From contig SKUL01000136.1 of NCBI GenBank assembly GCA_007129985.1, positions 1 to 5,695 of the forward strand: a stretch of 5,695 nt of DNA. Reading direction: 5' to 3'. The translations under genes and the position numbers were made by a program. Positions 1-5,695 of this stretch are shown piece by piece (position 1 is the first letter of the stretch; each line of letters starts with the position of its first letter). Source of the DNA: Flavobacteriales bacterium (GTDB lineage Bacteria > Bacteroidota > Bacteroidia > Flavobacteriales_D > SKUL01). The notes beneath the pieces were generated by a model. It was not told the DNA's origin and did not search any database. It saw only the letters and a list, made by a program, of their open reading frames with translations.

Positions 1-1390
1 ACTCCATTCCACAGGTGTCTCCCACAGTAATGGTATAGGTAATGGTTTCGAGCGGTGCTAAGGTTTGTTCAGGGCCATCAAATCCGTCCGACCAATCGAA
101 TGTGTACAGCCCATACCCTTCAAGCGGGATGGGCCCGATCGTGACGCTGTCGCCGCAGGCTTCTATTGTGACGTCATTAAAGATTGCGTCCAGTGGTTGG
201 ACTGTATTGACCCAAAAAGTGAACTCATTGGTGAGCACGTCTCCCCCACATTGTGAGGCAATGTTTGTAATGGTAATGATGGCTTGCAGTGGCCCGGTAA
301 TATCTACCCCCGGAGGAATCGTAAGCTCAAAGGTGATGCTCTGAACACCTGGTTCAAACACAAGGCTGTCGGGCAGGAGGGGGTAGTGCACTCCATTAAT
401 GGCATCTCCGCTGTATTCAATCCATACCGTTTCTGTCATGGAGGTGTCGCCCGGGCGGGTAAAAGTCAGGTAAGCAAGTCCGCAACCGTCGTAAAGTGTA
501 GAGTCATTTACCCCAACAGGAATTTCAAGAGAAGCATCAATAAAGAGGTTTGACTGAAAACTCGCAGCTTCAATAATAACCGCAGAGTCAAGAATCTGAT
601 CACTGGCATCCGCAACACCCAATTTAATGTGGTACGTTTCACCGCATATCACCTGTGCGTAAGCTGTAATGGTCACCGTCAGACCCGGAAACTGAATATC
701 CCCCTCCAACATAGGGCTATTCGCTACAAAATACTGGCTGTCTTGCATGTAATTAGGATTCACATTGAGGCAGTTGGGATGATTAGCAGGTACCCCTGAG
801 TTGATGGTATTTACTCCAATGAATGTATCTGAACCGGGAATAAGCGCAATGTTCGCTGCGTTGTTCATAAACTGTCCGCCGCCATCGATTCCCGGACCGC
901 TGATAAAGAAGCCAAATGGATCGTTGTAACTCGAACATGTGAAATTCGGGTATTCCTGCGACATGAAAACGAAGCGTATTTCCAGAGAATCCCCGTTGGG
1001 GATAAAGTCAAATTCTAAAATGGCACAATCATTTACAGAAAATGGAGCCGCAATCACCTGTAAATCAGGGTCTCCTGTTAGACTGGGATTAATCGCTCCT
1101 CCAAAGGCGGTTCCATCTAGTTGCCCCACATGTCCGCTCGCCATCACAATACCTTCATCAAAATCAACAAAATTGCTCGGGCCAATAAAGCGTCCAATTT
1201 GATTGTTTTGCACATTGCCGGGCTGGCCGTTGAAAGTGATGTTCCAGGCAGTAATACCTTGCCCCAACAATACATCCTGCACCAGTTGTTCAGGCGTCAT
1301 GGAGATGTCCACTTCCACCTGGGCAGCGGAATGAGTCACTGATGCAATAAGCAATATGGCGGTGATGAGACACTTGTAAAATGCATTCAT
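1..1390 (-). CDS. Secreted choice-of-anchor L domain surface protein, N-terminal 463 residues (runs off left edge)
   Basis: Read on the minus strand from the ATG at 1390, the frame is open for 463 codons to the window edge, so the C-terminal part is missing. Residues 1-24 are a Sec signal peptide: a Lys at 6, a hydrophobic core LITAILLIASV, and a likely cleavage near SAAQ. Residues about 33-280 match the choice-of-anchor L domain of Bacteroidota surface proteins: TPEQLVQDVLLGQG, GIVMASG, RFVFMSQEYPNF, DPFGFFISGPG, and GETYHIKLGVADASDQ followed by LDSAV. Residues about 295-375 resemble a Calx-beta domain (SGDAINGVHYPLLPDSLVF, then EPGVQSITFEL). Residues about 399-458 look like the start of a PKD/Ig-like domain (ACGDSVTIGP, YTFDWSDG, ITYTITVGDTC). 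Family members are large extracellular proteins, often ending in a type IX secretion signal or a gliding motility-associated C-terminal domain. That ending is inferred here, and an adhesive or structural role is likely but unproven. The gene is transcribed divergently from the dipeptidase. Confidence 0.9.
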   Translation of the reverse strand, partial: MNAFYKCLITAILLIASVTHSAAQVEVDISMTPEQLVQDVLLGQGITAWNITFNGQPGNVQNNQIGRFIGPSNFVDFDEGIVMASGHVGQLDGTAFGGAINPSLTGDPDLQVIAAPFSVNDCAILEFDFIPNGDSLEIRFVFMSQEYPNFTCSSYNDPFGFFISGPGIDGGGQFMNNAANIALIPGSDTFIGVNTINSGVPANHPNCLNVNPNYMQDSQYFVANSPMLEGDIQFPGLTVTITAYAQVICGETYHIKLGVADASDQILDSAVIIEAASFQSNLFIDASLEIPVGVNDSTLYDGCGLAYLTFTRPGDTSMTETVWIEYSGDAINGVHYPLLPDSLVFEPGVQSITFELTIPPGVDITGPLQAIITITNIASQCGGDVLTNEFTFWVNTVQPLDAIFNDVTIEACGDSVTIGPIPLEGYGLYTFDWSDGFDGPEQTLAPLETITYTITVGDTCGME

Positions 1391-1440
1391 GGGTGTTGGT
1401 TTAAAGCAGGTTTTTTTGACGGAGAATTGACGTGGCAACA

Positions 1441-1448
1441 GTAAGATA
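1441..1448 (-). promoter_or_regulatory. Weak candidate -7 element for the surface-protein gene
   Basis: On the minus strand this reads TATCTTAC, four of the six fixed positions of the Bacteroidota -7 consensus TAnnTTTG. It would place a transcription start near 1434-1437 and a leader of about 45 nt, containing an A7 run (1417-1411), before the ATG at 1390. I see no TTTG at the expected -33 distance and no Shine-Dalgarno sequence before the ATG. No exact TAnnTTTG occurs on this strand in the intergenic region, so this is only the best available candidate. Confidence 0.2.
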
Positions 1449-1550
1449 GTTGCACGCTCCATTCCCATGGTTCGTTCATTCGGTAAATGCTACTCACAAA
1501 TTCAGCTAGCGAATATCGGAATTTGCTTGCATTTTTCTGTTGTTTTACGA

Positions 1551-1593
1551 CATGAATTTGCGCGCAAGTTTGGGTCGAGCGGTTTAATTCATG
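1551..1593. repeat. Inverted repeat enclosing a 10-bp palindrome in the divergent intergenic region
   Basis: CATGAATT (1551-1558) and AATTCATG (1586-1593) are exact reverse complements separated by 27 bases. Inside lies a perfect 10-bp palindrome, TTGCGCGCAA (1558-1567). Just downstream is a small GCGC-TCAAA-GCGC repeat (1593-1605), and the octamer GAATTTGC occurs twice (1519-1526 and 1554-1561). The cluster sits about 25-65 bp upstream of the predicted -7 element of the dipeptidase, where an operator or activator site would be plausible. Repeats this short can occur by chance, and no regulator family is recognisable. Confidence 0.35.
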
Positions 1594-1616
1594 CGCTCAA
1601 AGCGCCTTTGGATTGG

Positions 1617-1624
1617 TATATTTG
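1617..1624 (+). promoter_or_regulatory. Bacteroidota -7 promoter element for the dipeptidase-lipoprotein genes
   Basis: TATATTTG is a perfect match to the Bacteroidota housekeeping -7 consensus TAnnTTTG, and it is the only exact match on this strand between the divergent genes. Transcription would begin around 1628-1632, giving a leader of roughly 30 nt before the ATG at 1659. No clean TTTG lies at the usual -33 spacing, which weakens the call. If correct, it rules out the upstream in-frame ATG at 1467 as a start on this transcript. Confidence 0.5.
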
Positions 1625-1658
1625 TCGCATTCTTTTCACGACTAAATTACCTCACAAT

Positions 1659-3032
1659 ATGCAAGCACTGGATAACTACATCGAATCAAACCGCCAACGC
1701 TTTCTCGACGAACTTCTGCAATTTTTGCGCATTCCGTCGGTAAGCGCGCAACCCAATCACAAAGAGGACGTGCTTAGGGCTGCTGAATTTGTGAGAGACC
1801 AGCTTACAGCCGCAGGAGCGCTCAAAGCCGAGGTGATGCCCACAAATGGTCACCCCATTGTGTGCGGTGAATATATCGCCGACAACAACCTGCCCACAGT
1901 GCTCGTGTACGGACATTACGACGTGCAGCCCTCCGACCCGGATGATCTTTGGGACAGCCCTCCTTTTGAGCCGGTTATTAAGGACGACCTGATTATTGCC
2001 CGTGGTGCTGCCGACGACAAAGGCCAGATGTACATGCACATTAAAGCACTTGAGGCCATGCACGGACTGAAAGAAGTGCCCTGCAACATCAAGTTTATTT
2101 TTGAGGGAGAAGAAGAAGTAGGTTCGGTGGAATTGGCGCCTTTCCTTGAGCGGCACAAAGAAATGCTCAGCGCCGATGTGGTACTTGTGTCTGACACGGC
2201 CATGATTGCCAACGATGTGCCTTCCATCACGGTGGGTTTGCGCGGACTGAGCTATGTAGAGGTAGAAGTAACCGGACCCAACCGCGATTTGCACTCAGGT
2301 ATATACGGAGGTGCGGTGGCCAATCCCATTAATATTCTTGCGCAAATGATTGCCAGCTTGCACGATAACGAGAATCGCATAACCGTAGCAGGTTTTTACG
2401 ATGATGTGCAGGAGGTTTCTGCTGAAGAACGCACTGAAATGAACAAGGCGCCCTTCAATCTGGAGAAATACAAACAAGATCTCGAAATCAGCGATGTGTG
2501 GGGTGAAACAGGCTACAATACTTCCGAGCGCGCATCCATCCGGCCAACCCTTGACGTAAACGGAATTTGGGGTGGTTACACCGGCGATGGCGCCAAAACG
2601 GTTCTGCCCTCAAAAGCCTACGCCAAAATATCCATGCGTTTGGTGCCCAATCAAGACCCTGAAAAAATTACGCAGCTCTTCCAGAAACACTTCGAATCCA
2701 TTGCTCCCGATTGTGTGAAAGTGAAAGTGACTCCGCATCACGGCGGTGATCCCGCAGTTACCTCACTCGAATCGGCCGGATATCAGGCAGCCCACAAGGC
2801 CATGCACGACACCTTTGGCAAGGAGCCTATTCCCGTGCGCGGCGGAGGGAGCATTCCCATTGTGGCGCTGTTCAAAAACATCTTGGGGCTCGATACCGTG
2901 CTGATGGGATTTGGCTTGAACTCCAATAAGATTCACTCGCCCAATGAGAACTACGGTATTTTCAACTACTTCAAAGGGATAGAAACCATTCCGCGGTTTT
3001 ACACACACTTTGCATCGCTGCACAACAAGTAA
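1659..3032 (+). CDS. M20-family metallo-dipeptidase (carnosine dipeptidase-like)
   Basis: This is a 457-aa cytoplasmic zinc peptidase that hydrolyses dipeptides or similar small peptides; the exact substrate cannot be read from sequence. The M20 residues are all present: H86 and the catalytic-site D88 in GHYDVQP, bridging ligand D119 in ARGAADDKGQ, general base E152 and ligand E153 in EGEEEVGS, ligand D179 in VSDTAM, dimerisation-domain H212 in LHSGIYGG, and C-terminal ligand H426 in KIHSPNENYG. These roles are assigned by family alignment. The catalytic domain is split (about 1-195 and 365-457) around a lid/dimerisation domain. Length and the GGYTGDGAKTVLPS segment fit the CNDP-like branch of M20. 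I chose ATG 1659 because the protein then begins just before the family's usual N-terminal helix (FLDELLQFLRIPSVS). The frame extends upstream to 1467, but that stretch has no family resemblance and would lie upstream of the likely promoter. No Shine-Dalgarno sequence is seen. The stop overlaps the next ATG. Confidence 0.93.
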   Translation: MQALDNYIESNRQRFLDELLQFLRIPSVSAQPNHKEDVLRAAEFVRDQLTAAGALKAEVMPTNGHPIVCGEYIADNNLPTVLVYGHYDVQPSDPDDLWDSPPFEPVIKDDLIIARGAADDKGQMYMHIKALEAMHGLKEVPCNIKFIFEGEEEVGSVELAPFLERHKEMLSADVVLVSDTAMIANDVPSITVGLRGLSYVEVEVTGPNRDLHSGIYGGAVANPINILAQMIASLHDNENRITVAGFYDDVQEVSAEERTEMNKAPFNLEKYKQDLEISDVWGETGYNTSERASIRPTLDVNGIWGGYTGDGAKTVLPSKAYAKISMRLVPNQDPEKITQLFQKHFESIAPDCVKVKVTPHHGGDPAVTSLESAGYQAAHKAMHDTFGKEPIPVRGGGSIPIVALFKNILGLDTVLMGFGLNSNKIHSPNENYGIFNYFKGIETIPRFYTHFASLHNK

Positions 3033-3505
3033 TGGACGCAAGAATTTTCATTGCCGGATTGCTGGCTCTTTTCTGCTTTGCTTCCTGCTCTTATCAGGAT
3101 GTAGACATCACCGATATCCGCAAATTTCGGGTGAATTCTATGGGCTCCGATCGCCTGTATTTCTCTTTTGATGTGCATATTGATAACCCCAATAGCTATC
3201 CGCTTAAAGTTTCAAGCAGCGACCTCGAAATGGAAATTAACCGGGTGAACTTTGGCAAACTCTACCTCGAAGAGCCCGTGCAAGTGCCCAAAAAGTTCAA
3301 AGGCTATGTGATTGTGCAGTCGTCGGTAAGTGCCGAAAAAGCCGGGAGTAACCTCATCAGCGTGTTGGTGGGGAGCCTCATTAGCCAATCGCTGGATGTT
3401 AGACTTCACGGAAAAGTTCGCGGAGGCTCAGGGATGTTCACCAAAAACTTCGATGTTGACCATCGTGAAAAAGTTGCCTTTGACGGAAACATCCGCCCGC
3501 GCTGA
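3032..3505 (+). CDS. LEA14/WHy-domain (LEA type 2) lipoprotein
   Basis: This 157-aa protein starts with a lipoprotein signal peptide: a short basic N-terminus (MDAR), a hydrophobic core IFIAGLLALFCF, and lipobox F16-A17-S18-C19, so the mature protein begins at Cys19. Residues about 25-150 resemble the LEA type 2/WHy fold, a single beta-sandwich. The clearest signature is FDVHIDNPNSYPLKV (about residues 46-60, carrying the typical NPN), followed by alternating beta-strand segments such as DLEMEINRVNFGKL. Bacteroidota genomes carry many small lipoproteins of this type; their role is not established, and surface or stress functions are only guesses. The ATG shares its A with the TAA of the dipeptidase (TAATG at 3030-3034), which implies one transcript and translational coupling. 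Acidic residues after the lipid Cys (SYQDVD) might affect export to the cell surface, but I cannot call an export signal with confidence. Confidence 0.82.
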   Translation: MDARIFIAGLLALFCFASCSYQDVDITDIRKFRVNSMGSDRLYFSFDVHIDNPNSYPLKVSSSDLEMEINRVNFGKLYLEEPVQVPKKFKGYVIVQSSVSAEKAGSNLISVLVGSLISQSLDVRLHGKVRGGSGMFTKNFDVDHREKVAFDGNIRPR

Positions 3506-3549
3506 AACGGCGTGTAACATCAGTGGCTCCGCCCTCCTGCGGTTCCCTC

Positions 3550-3557
3550 TATCTTTG
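3550..3557 (+). promoter_or_regulatory. Bacteroidota -7 promoter element immediately before the YyaL-like gene
   Basis: TATCTTTG is a perfect match to the Bacteroidota -7 consensus TAnnTTTG, lying in the 58-bp gap after the LEA14-like gene. Its last base is only 6 nt before the ATG at 3564, so transcription would start at or within a few bases of that ATG. No TTTG is visible at the -33 distance; that stretch holds a weak CCGC-loop-GCGG repeat instead (3529-3542). If active, it would give the YyaL-like gene expression independent of the dipeptidase promoter. Confidence 0.5.
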
Positions 3558-3563
3558 TGCCTC

Positions 3564-5675
3564 ATGCCACCGGTGATACCCATAAAGCTGAGCTGGCTGA
3601 GCCTTTTGGTTCTAGCCGCATTTGTGGCCTGCACACCTCAAACAGATTCCATGAAAAACGACAAACAGCCCAACAGACTCGCCAAGGAGAGCAGTCCATA
3701 CCTTCTTCAACACGCATACAACCCGGTAGATTGGTATCCCTGGGGAGAAGAAGCCTTTGAAAAAGCCCGAAAGGAAAACAAGCTGGTGCTTATCAGTATC
3801 GGTTACTCTGCCTGCCACTGGTGCCACGTAATGGAGCGGGAGTCCTTCGAAAACGACTCCCTCGCAGCCATCATGAACGATTACTTTGTCTCGGTGAAGG
3901 TTGACCGCGAAGAGCGCCCCGACGTTGACCAAATCTACATGAACGCCGTGCAGCTTATGACAGGGAGCGGAGGCTGGCCCCTCAACTGCTTTGCACTGCC
4001 CGACGGCCGTCCCGTGTACGGCGGAACCTATTTCCCCCCTGCGCAGTGGGAGAAAATTCTCAACACCCTTCAAGAAACCTGGCAACAGGAACCCGAAAAA
4101 TTTGCCGAGTACGCGCAAAAACTCACGGAAGGCGTGCAGCAAAGCGACCTCGTGCAGCTTCAGGAAGACGAAGCATGGCTCTCGCGAGATACCCTCGACC
4201 TCGCCGTACGCAAATGGAAAGACTCCTTCGACGAAATTGCCGGTGGTCCGAACCGTGCACCGAAATTCCCGCTGCCCAACAACTACCAGTTTCTGCTCAA
4301 TTATGGCTTTTTGGCCGGCGATGAAAAGGTGAGCGCCCACGTAAAGCTCACCCTCAACAAAATGGCCATGGGCGGCATTTACGACCAGGTGGGTGGTGGT
4401 TTTGCCCGCTATTCGGTGGATATGGTGTGGAAGGTTCCACACTTTGAGAAAATGCTCTACGATAATGGTCAATTGCTCAGCCTGTACAGCTTGGCATACA
4501 GACGATACCGCGACCCACTTTACAAACACGTTGTGTATCAAACTGCCGAGTGGCTTGAGCGTGAAATGACAGCCGAAAACGGGGCTTTTTACAGCGCCCT
4601 CGATGCCGACAGCGAAGGTGAAGAAGGAAAGTTCTACGTTTGGAAAGAAGAGGAATTGAAAGCGCTATTCGGAGATGACTTCCCCTTTGTGAAAGACCTC
4701 TACAGTATTGGTGGTGCAGCGCTCTGGGAGCACGGAAACAACATTCCGCTGCGGAAAAAGACCGATGAGGAGTTGATGAAAATCTACAACCTTACCCCCG
4801 TGGAACTGGAGACTAAACAAGATGAGGTCAATAAGACCCTCCTCGCCGAACGCGGAAAACGCGTAAGACCCGGTTTAGACGACAAAACCCTCACATCATG
4901 GAATGCACTTACCGTGTCGGGGCTGTGCGAAGCCTACCTTACTTTTGGAGACGAGCGCTTCCTCAAACCTGCCAGAAAGAACATGGAGTTTCTGCTCTCC
5001 ACCCAGCGGCGTTCTGACGGTGGTCTCAACCACAGCTATAAAGCCGGCAAAAGCACCATCAATGGCTACCTCGAAGACTATTGCTTCACCATCGAAGCAC
5101 TGCTCGACCTTTACCGCGCCACCTTCGAAGAGGAATGGCTCGAAATAGCCCGCGAACTCACGGATTACACCATCGAGCACTTCTCCCAGGAAGAAACGGG
5201 TATGTTCTATTTCACTTCAGACCTTGACCCCCCGCTGATTGCGAGAAAAACCGAGGTGAGCGACAATGTGATACCGTCTTCCAACTCGGTGATGGCGCGT
5301 GTGCTCTTTTTGCAGGGGCACCTTTGGTTCAACGAAGCATACCTGGAGCGCTCACGGCAGATGCTCCGCAACGTTGCACCCATGATTCCCAAGTACGCAT
5401 CGGGCTACAGCAACTGGGCCAACCTGATGCTGGGAGAAGTGTACAACTGGCGCGAGGTGGTGATTACCGGCGATGACGCCATCTCTTTCGCTTTGGAGCT
5501 GCAATCCAACTTCACGCCCAATGTTTCGGTACTGGCTGCAAAGCGCGAAAGTCAACTGCCTTTGTTTGAAAGTCGCTTTTTTGAAAACCAAACCACCATC
5601 TTTGTCTGCGAAAACAGGGCATGCCAGATGCCGGTAAACGAGGTTGCCGCTGCCCTGAAACAACTGAGATGGTGA
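3564..5675 (+). CDS. YyaL/SSP411-family (DUF255) thioredoxin-domain protein with lipoprotein signal
   Basis: This 703-aa protein belongs to the family of B. subtilis YyaL and mammalian spermatogenesis-associated protein 20, whose reaction is unknown. Residues 1-22 form a lipoprotein signal peptide (LSWLSLLVLAAFVA) with lipobox Cys23. The thioredoxin-like domain (about 37-195) carries the hallmarks NRLAKESSPYLLQH, NPVDWYPWGEEAF, the CxxC site C84-H-W-C87 in SACHWCHVMERESF, and GGWPLN followed by GGTYFPP. From about 205 to 640 lies an (alpha/alpha)6-barrel-like region related to N-acylglucosamine 2-epimerases: APKFP at 232-236, FARYSVDMVWKVPHFEKMLY, ALDADSEGEEGKFYVW at 345-360, and LTSWNAL. The C-terminus has the family's paired cysteines C682 and C687 (FVCENRACQMP). 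The frame extends upstream to 3330 inside the preceding gene, but that part is unrelated to the family. An in-frame ATG at 3651 (residue 30) would give a 674-aa cytosolic form resembling many homologues. I favour 3564 because the signal peptide and lipobox are intact. Confidence 0.9.
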   Translation: MPPVIPIKLSWLSLLVLAAFVACTPQTDSMKNDKQPNRLAKESSPYLLQHAYNPVDWYPWGEEAFEKARKENKLVLISIGYSACHWCHVMERESFENDSLAAIMNDYFVSVKVDREERPDVDQIYMNAVQLMTGSGGWPLNCFALPDGRPVYGGTYFPPAQWEKILNTLQETWQQEPEKFAEYAQKLTEGVQQSDLVQLQEDEAWLSRDTLDLAVRKWKDSFDEIAGGPNRAPKFPLPNNYQFLLNYGFLAGDEKVSAHVKLTLNKMAMGGIYDQVGGGFARYSVDMVWKVPHFEKMLYDNGQLLSLYSLAYRRYRDPLYKHVVYQTAEWLEREMTAENGAFYSALDADSEGEEGKFYVWKEEELKALFGDDFPFVKDLYSIGGAALWEHGNNIPLRKKTDEELMKIYNLTPVELETKQDEVNKTLLAERGKRVRPGLDDKTLTSWNALTVSGLCEAYLTFGDERFLKPARKNMEFLLSTQRRSDGGLNHSYKAGKSTINGYLEDYCFTIEALLDLYRATFEEEWLEIARELTDYTIEHFSQEETGMFYFTSDLDPPLIARKTEVSDNVIPSSNSVMARVLFLQGHLWFNEAYLERSRQMLRNVAPMIPKYASGYSNWANLMLGEVYNWREVVITGDDAISFALELQSNFTPNVSVLAAKRESQLPLFESRFFENQTTIFVCENRACQMPVNEVAAALKQLRW

Positions 5676-5695
5676 AACAAGGAGCAATGTGGTTG
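5669..5695 (+). CDS. Possible start of a further gene, cut by the right edge
   Basis: The last nine codons read MVKQGAMWL in a frame whose ATG at 5669 overlaps the TGA of the YyaL-like gene by 7 bases. A second in-frame ATG lies at 5687. AGGAG (5680-5684) looks like a Shine-Dalgarno sequence but is only 2 nt from the 5687 ATG, closer than usual, so 5669 may be the true start. The overlap suggests a continuing operon. Nine residues are too few to assign a product. Confidence 0.35.

Noticed and set aside
42..1342. Several plus-strand reading frames of 60-100 codons (42-344, 65-256, 284-553, 939-1202, 1121-1342)
   Set aside because: They lie antisense to a continuous minus-strand frame with clear domain motifs, overlap each other, and have no recognisable protein features.
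1391..1658. A small gene or RNA in the divergent intergenic region
   Set aside because: Apart from the promoter element and short inverted repeats I see no coding signal with a plausible start, no tRNA-like fold and no terminator hairpin.
1686..2294. 202-codon minus-strand reading frame inside the dipeptidase gene
   Set aside because: The plus strand carries every M20 catalytic motif. The antisense translation is low-complexity-like with no family signature.
3529..3542. CCGC-CCTCCT-GCGG hairpin after the LEA14-like gene as a terminator
   Set aside because: The stem is only 4 bp and no T-run follows directly. The next gene is close on the same strand, so a terminator is not supported.
3330..3563. 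Extending the YyaL-like gene upstream to ATG 3330, overlapping the LEA14-like gene
   Set aside because: The extra 78 residues would overlap a well-supported lipoprotein gene in another frame and precede an intact signal peptide, which should be at the N-terminus.
3612..4541. 309-codon minus-strand reading frame inside the YyaL-like gene
   Set aside because: It is long, but it is explained by codon bias of the real gene on the other strand. The plus strand has all the family motifs here, and the antisense protein resembles nothing I recognise.

Overview
The window looks like an ordinary chromosomal stretch from a member of the Bacteroidota, most likely Flavobacteriia or a relative. The evidence is a choice-of-anchor L surface protein, two TAnnTTTG-type -7 promoter elements, start codons without clear Shine-Dalgarno sequences, and lipoprotein signal peptides. 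Base composition is near 50% GC by eye, which is high for Flavobacteriaceae, so I do not go below phylum/class with confidence. I see no RNA gene, insertion sequence, CRISPR array, attachment site or phage gene.

Layout: positions 1-1390 are the 5' part of a large minus-strand gene that runs off the left edge. It encodes a secreted, multi-domain, adhesin-like protein: signal peptide, choice-of-anchor L domain, Calx-beta-like domain, then the start of a PKD/Ig-like domain. A 268-bp divergent intergenic region (1391-1658) follows. It holds a perfect TAnnTTTG element for the rightward genes and a small inverted-repeat cluster. On the plus strand are an M20-family dipeptidase (1659-3032), a small LEA14/WHy-domain lipoprotein whose ATG shares one base with the dipeptidase stop (3032-3505), and a 703-aa YyaL/SSP411-family protein with a thioredoxin-like domain and a lipoprotein signal peptide (3564-5675). 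The last 27 bases probably begin another gene overlapping the end of the YyaL-like gene.

How they fit together: the dipeptidase and LEA14-like lipoprotein are almost certainly co-transcribed and translationally coupled. The YyaL-like gene follows after 58 bp and appears to have its own promoter almost touching its start codon, so it may be expressed both by read-through and independently. The dipeptidase has no export signal and should be cytoplasmic, while the two following products look membrane-anchored. No shared pathway can be shown. The points most worth a second look are the start, promoter and localisation of the YyaL-like protein, and the incomplete surface-protein gene. I found no convincing evidence for a new multi-gene system.
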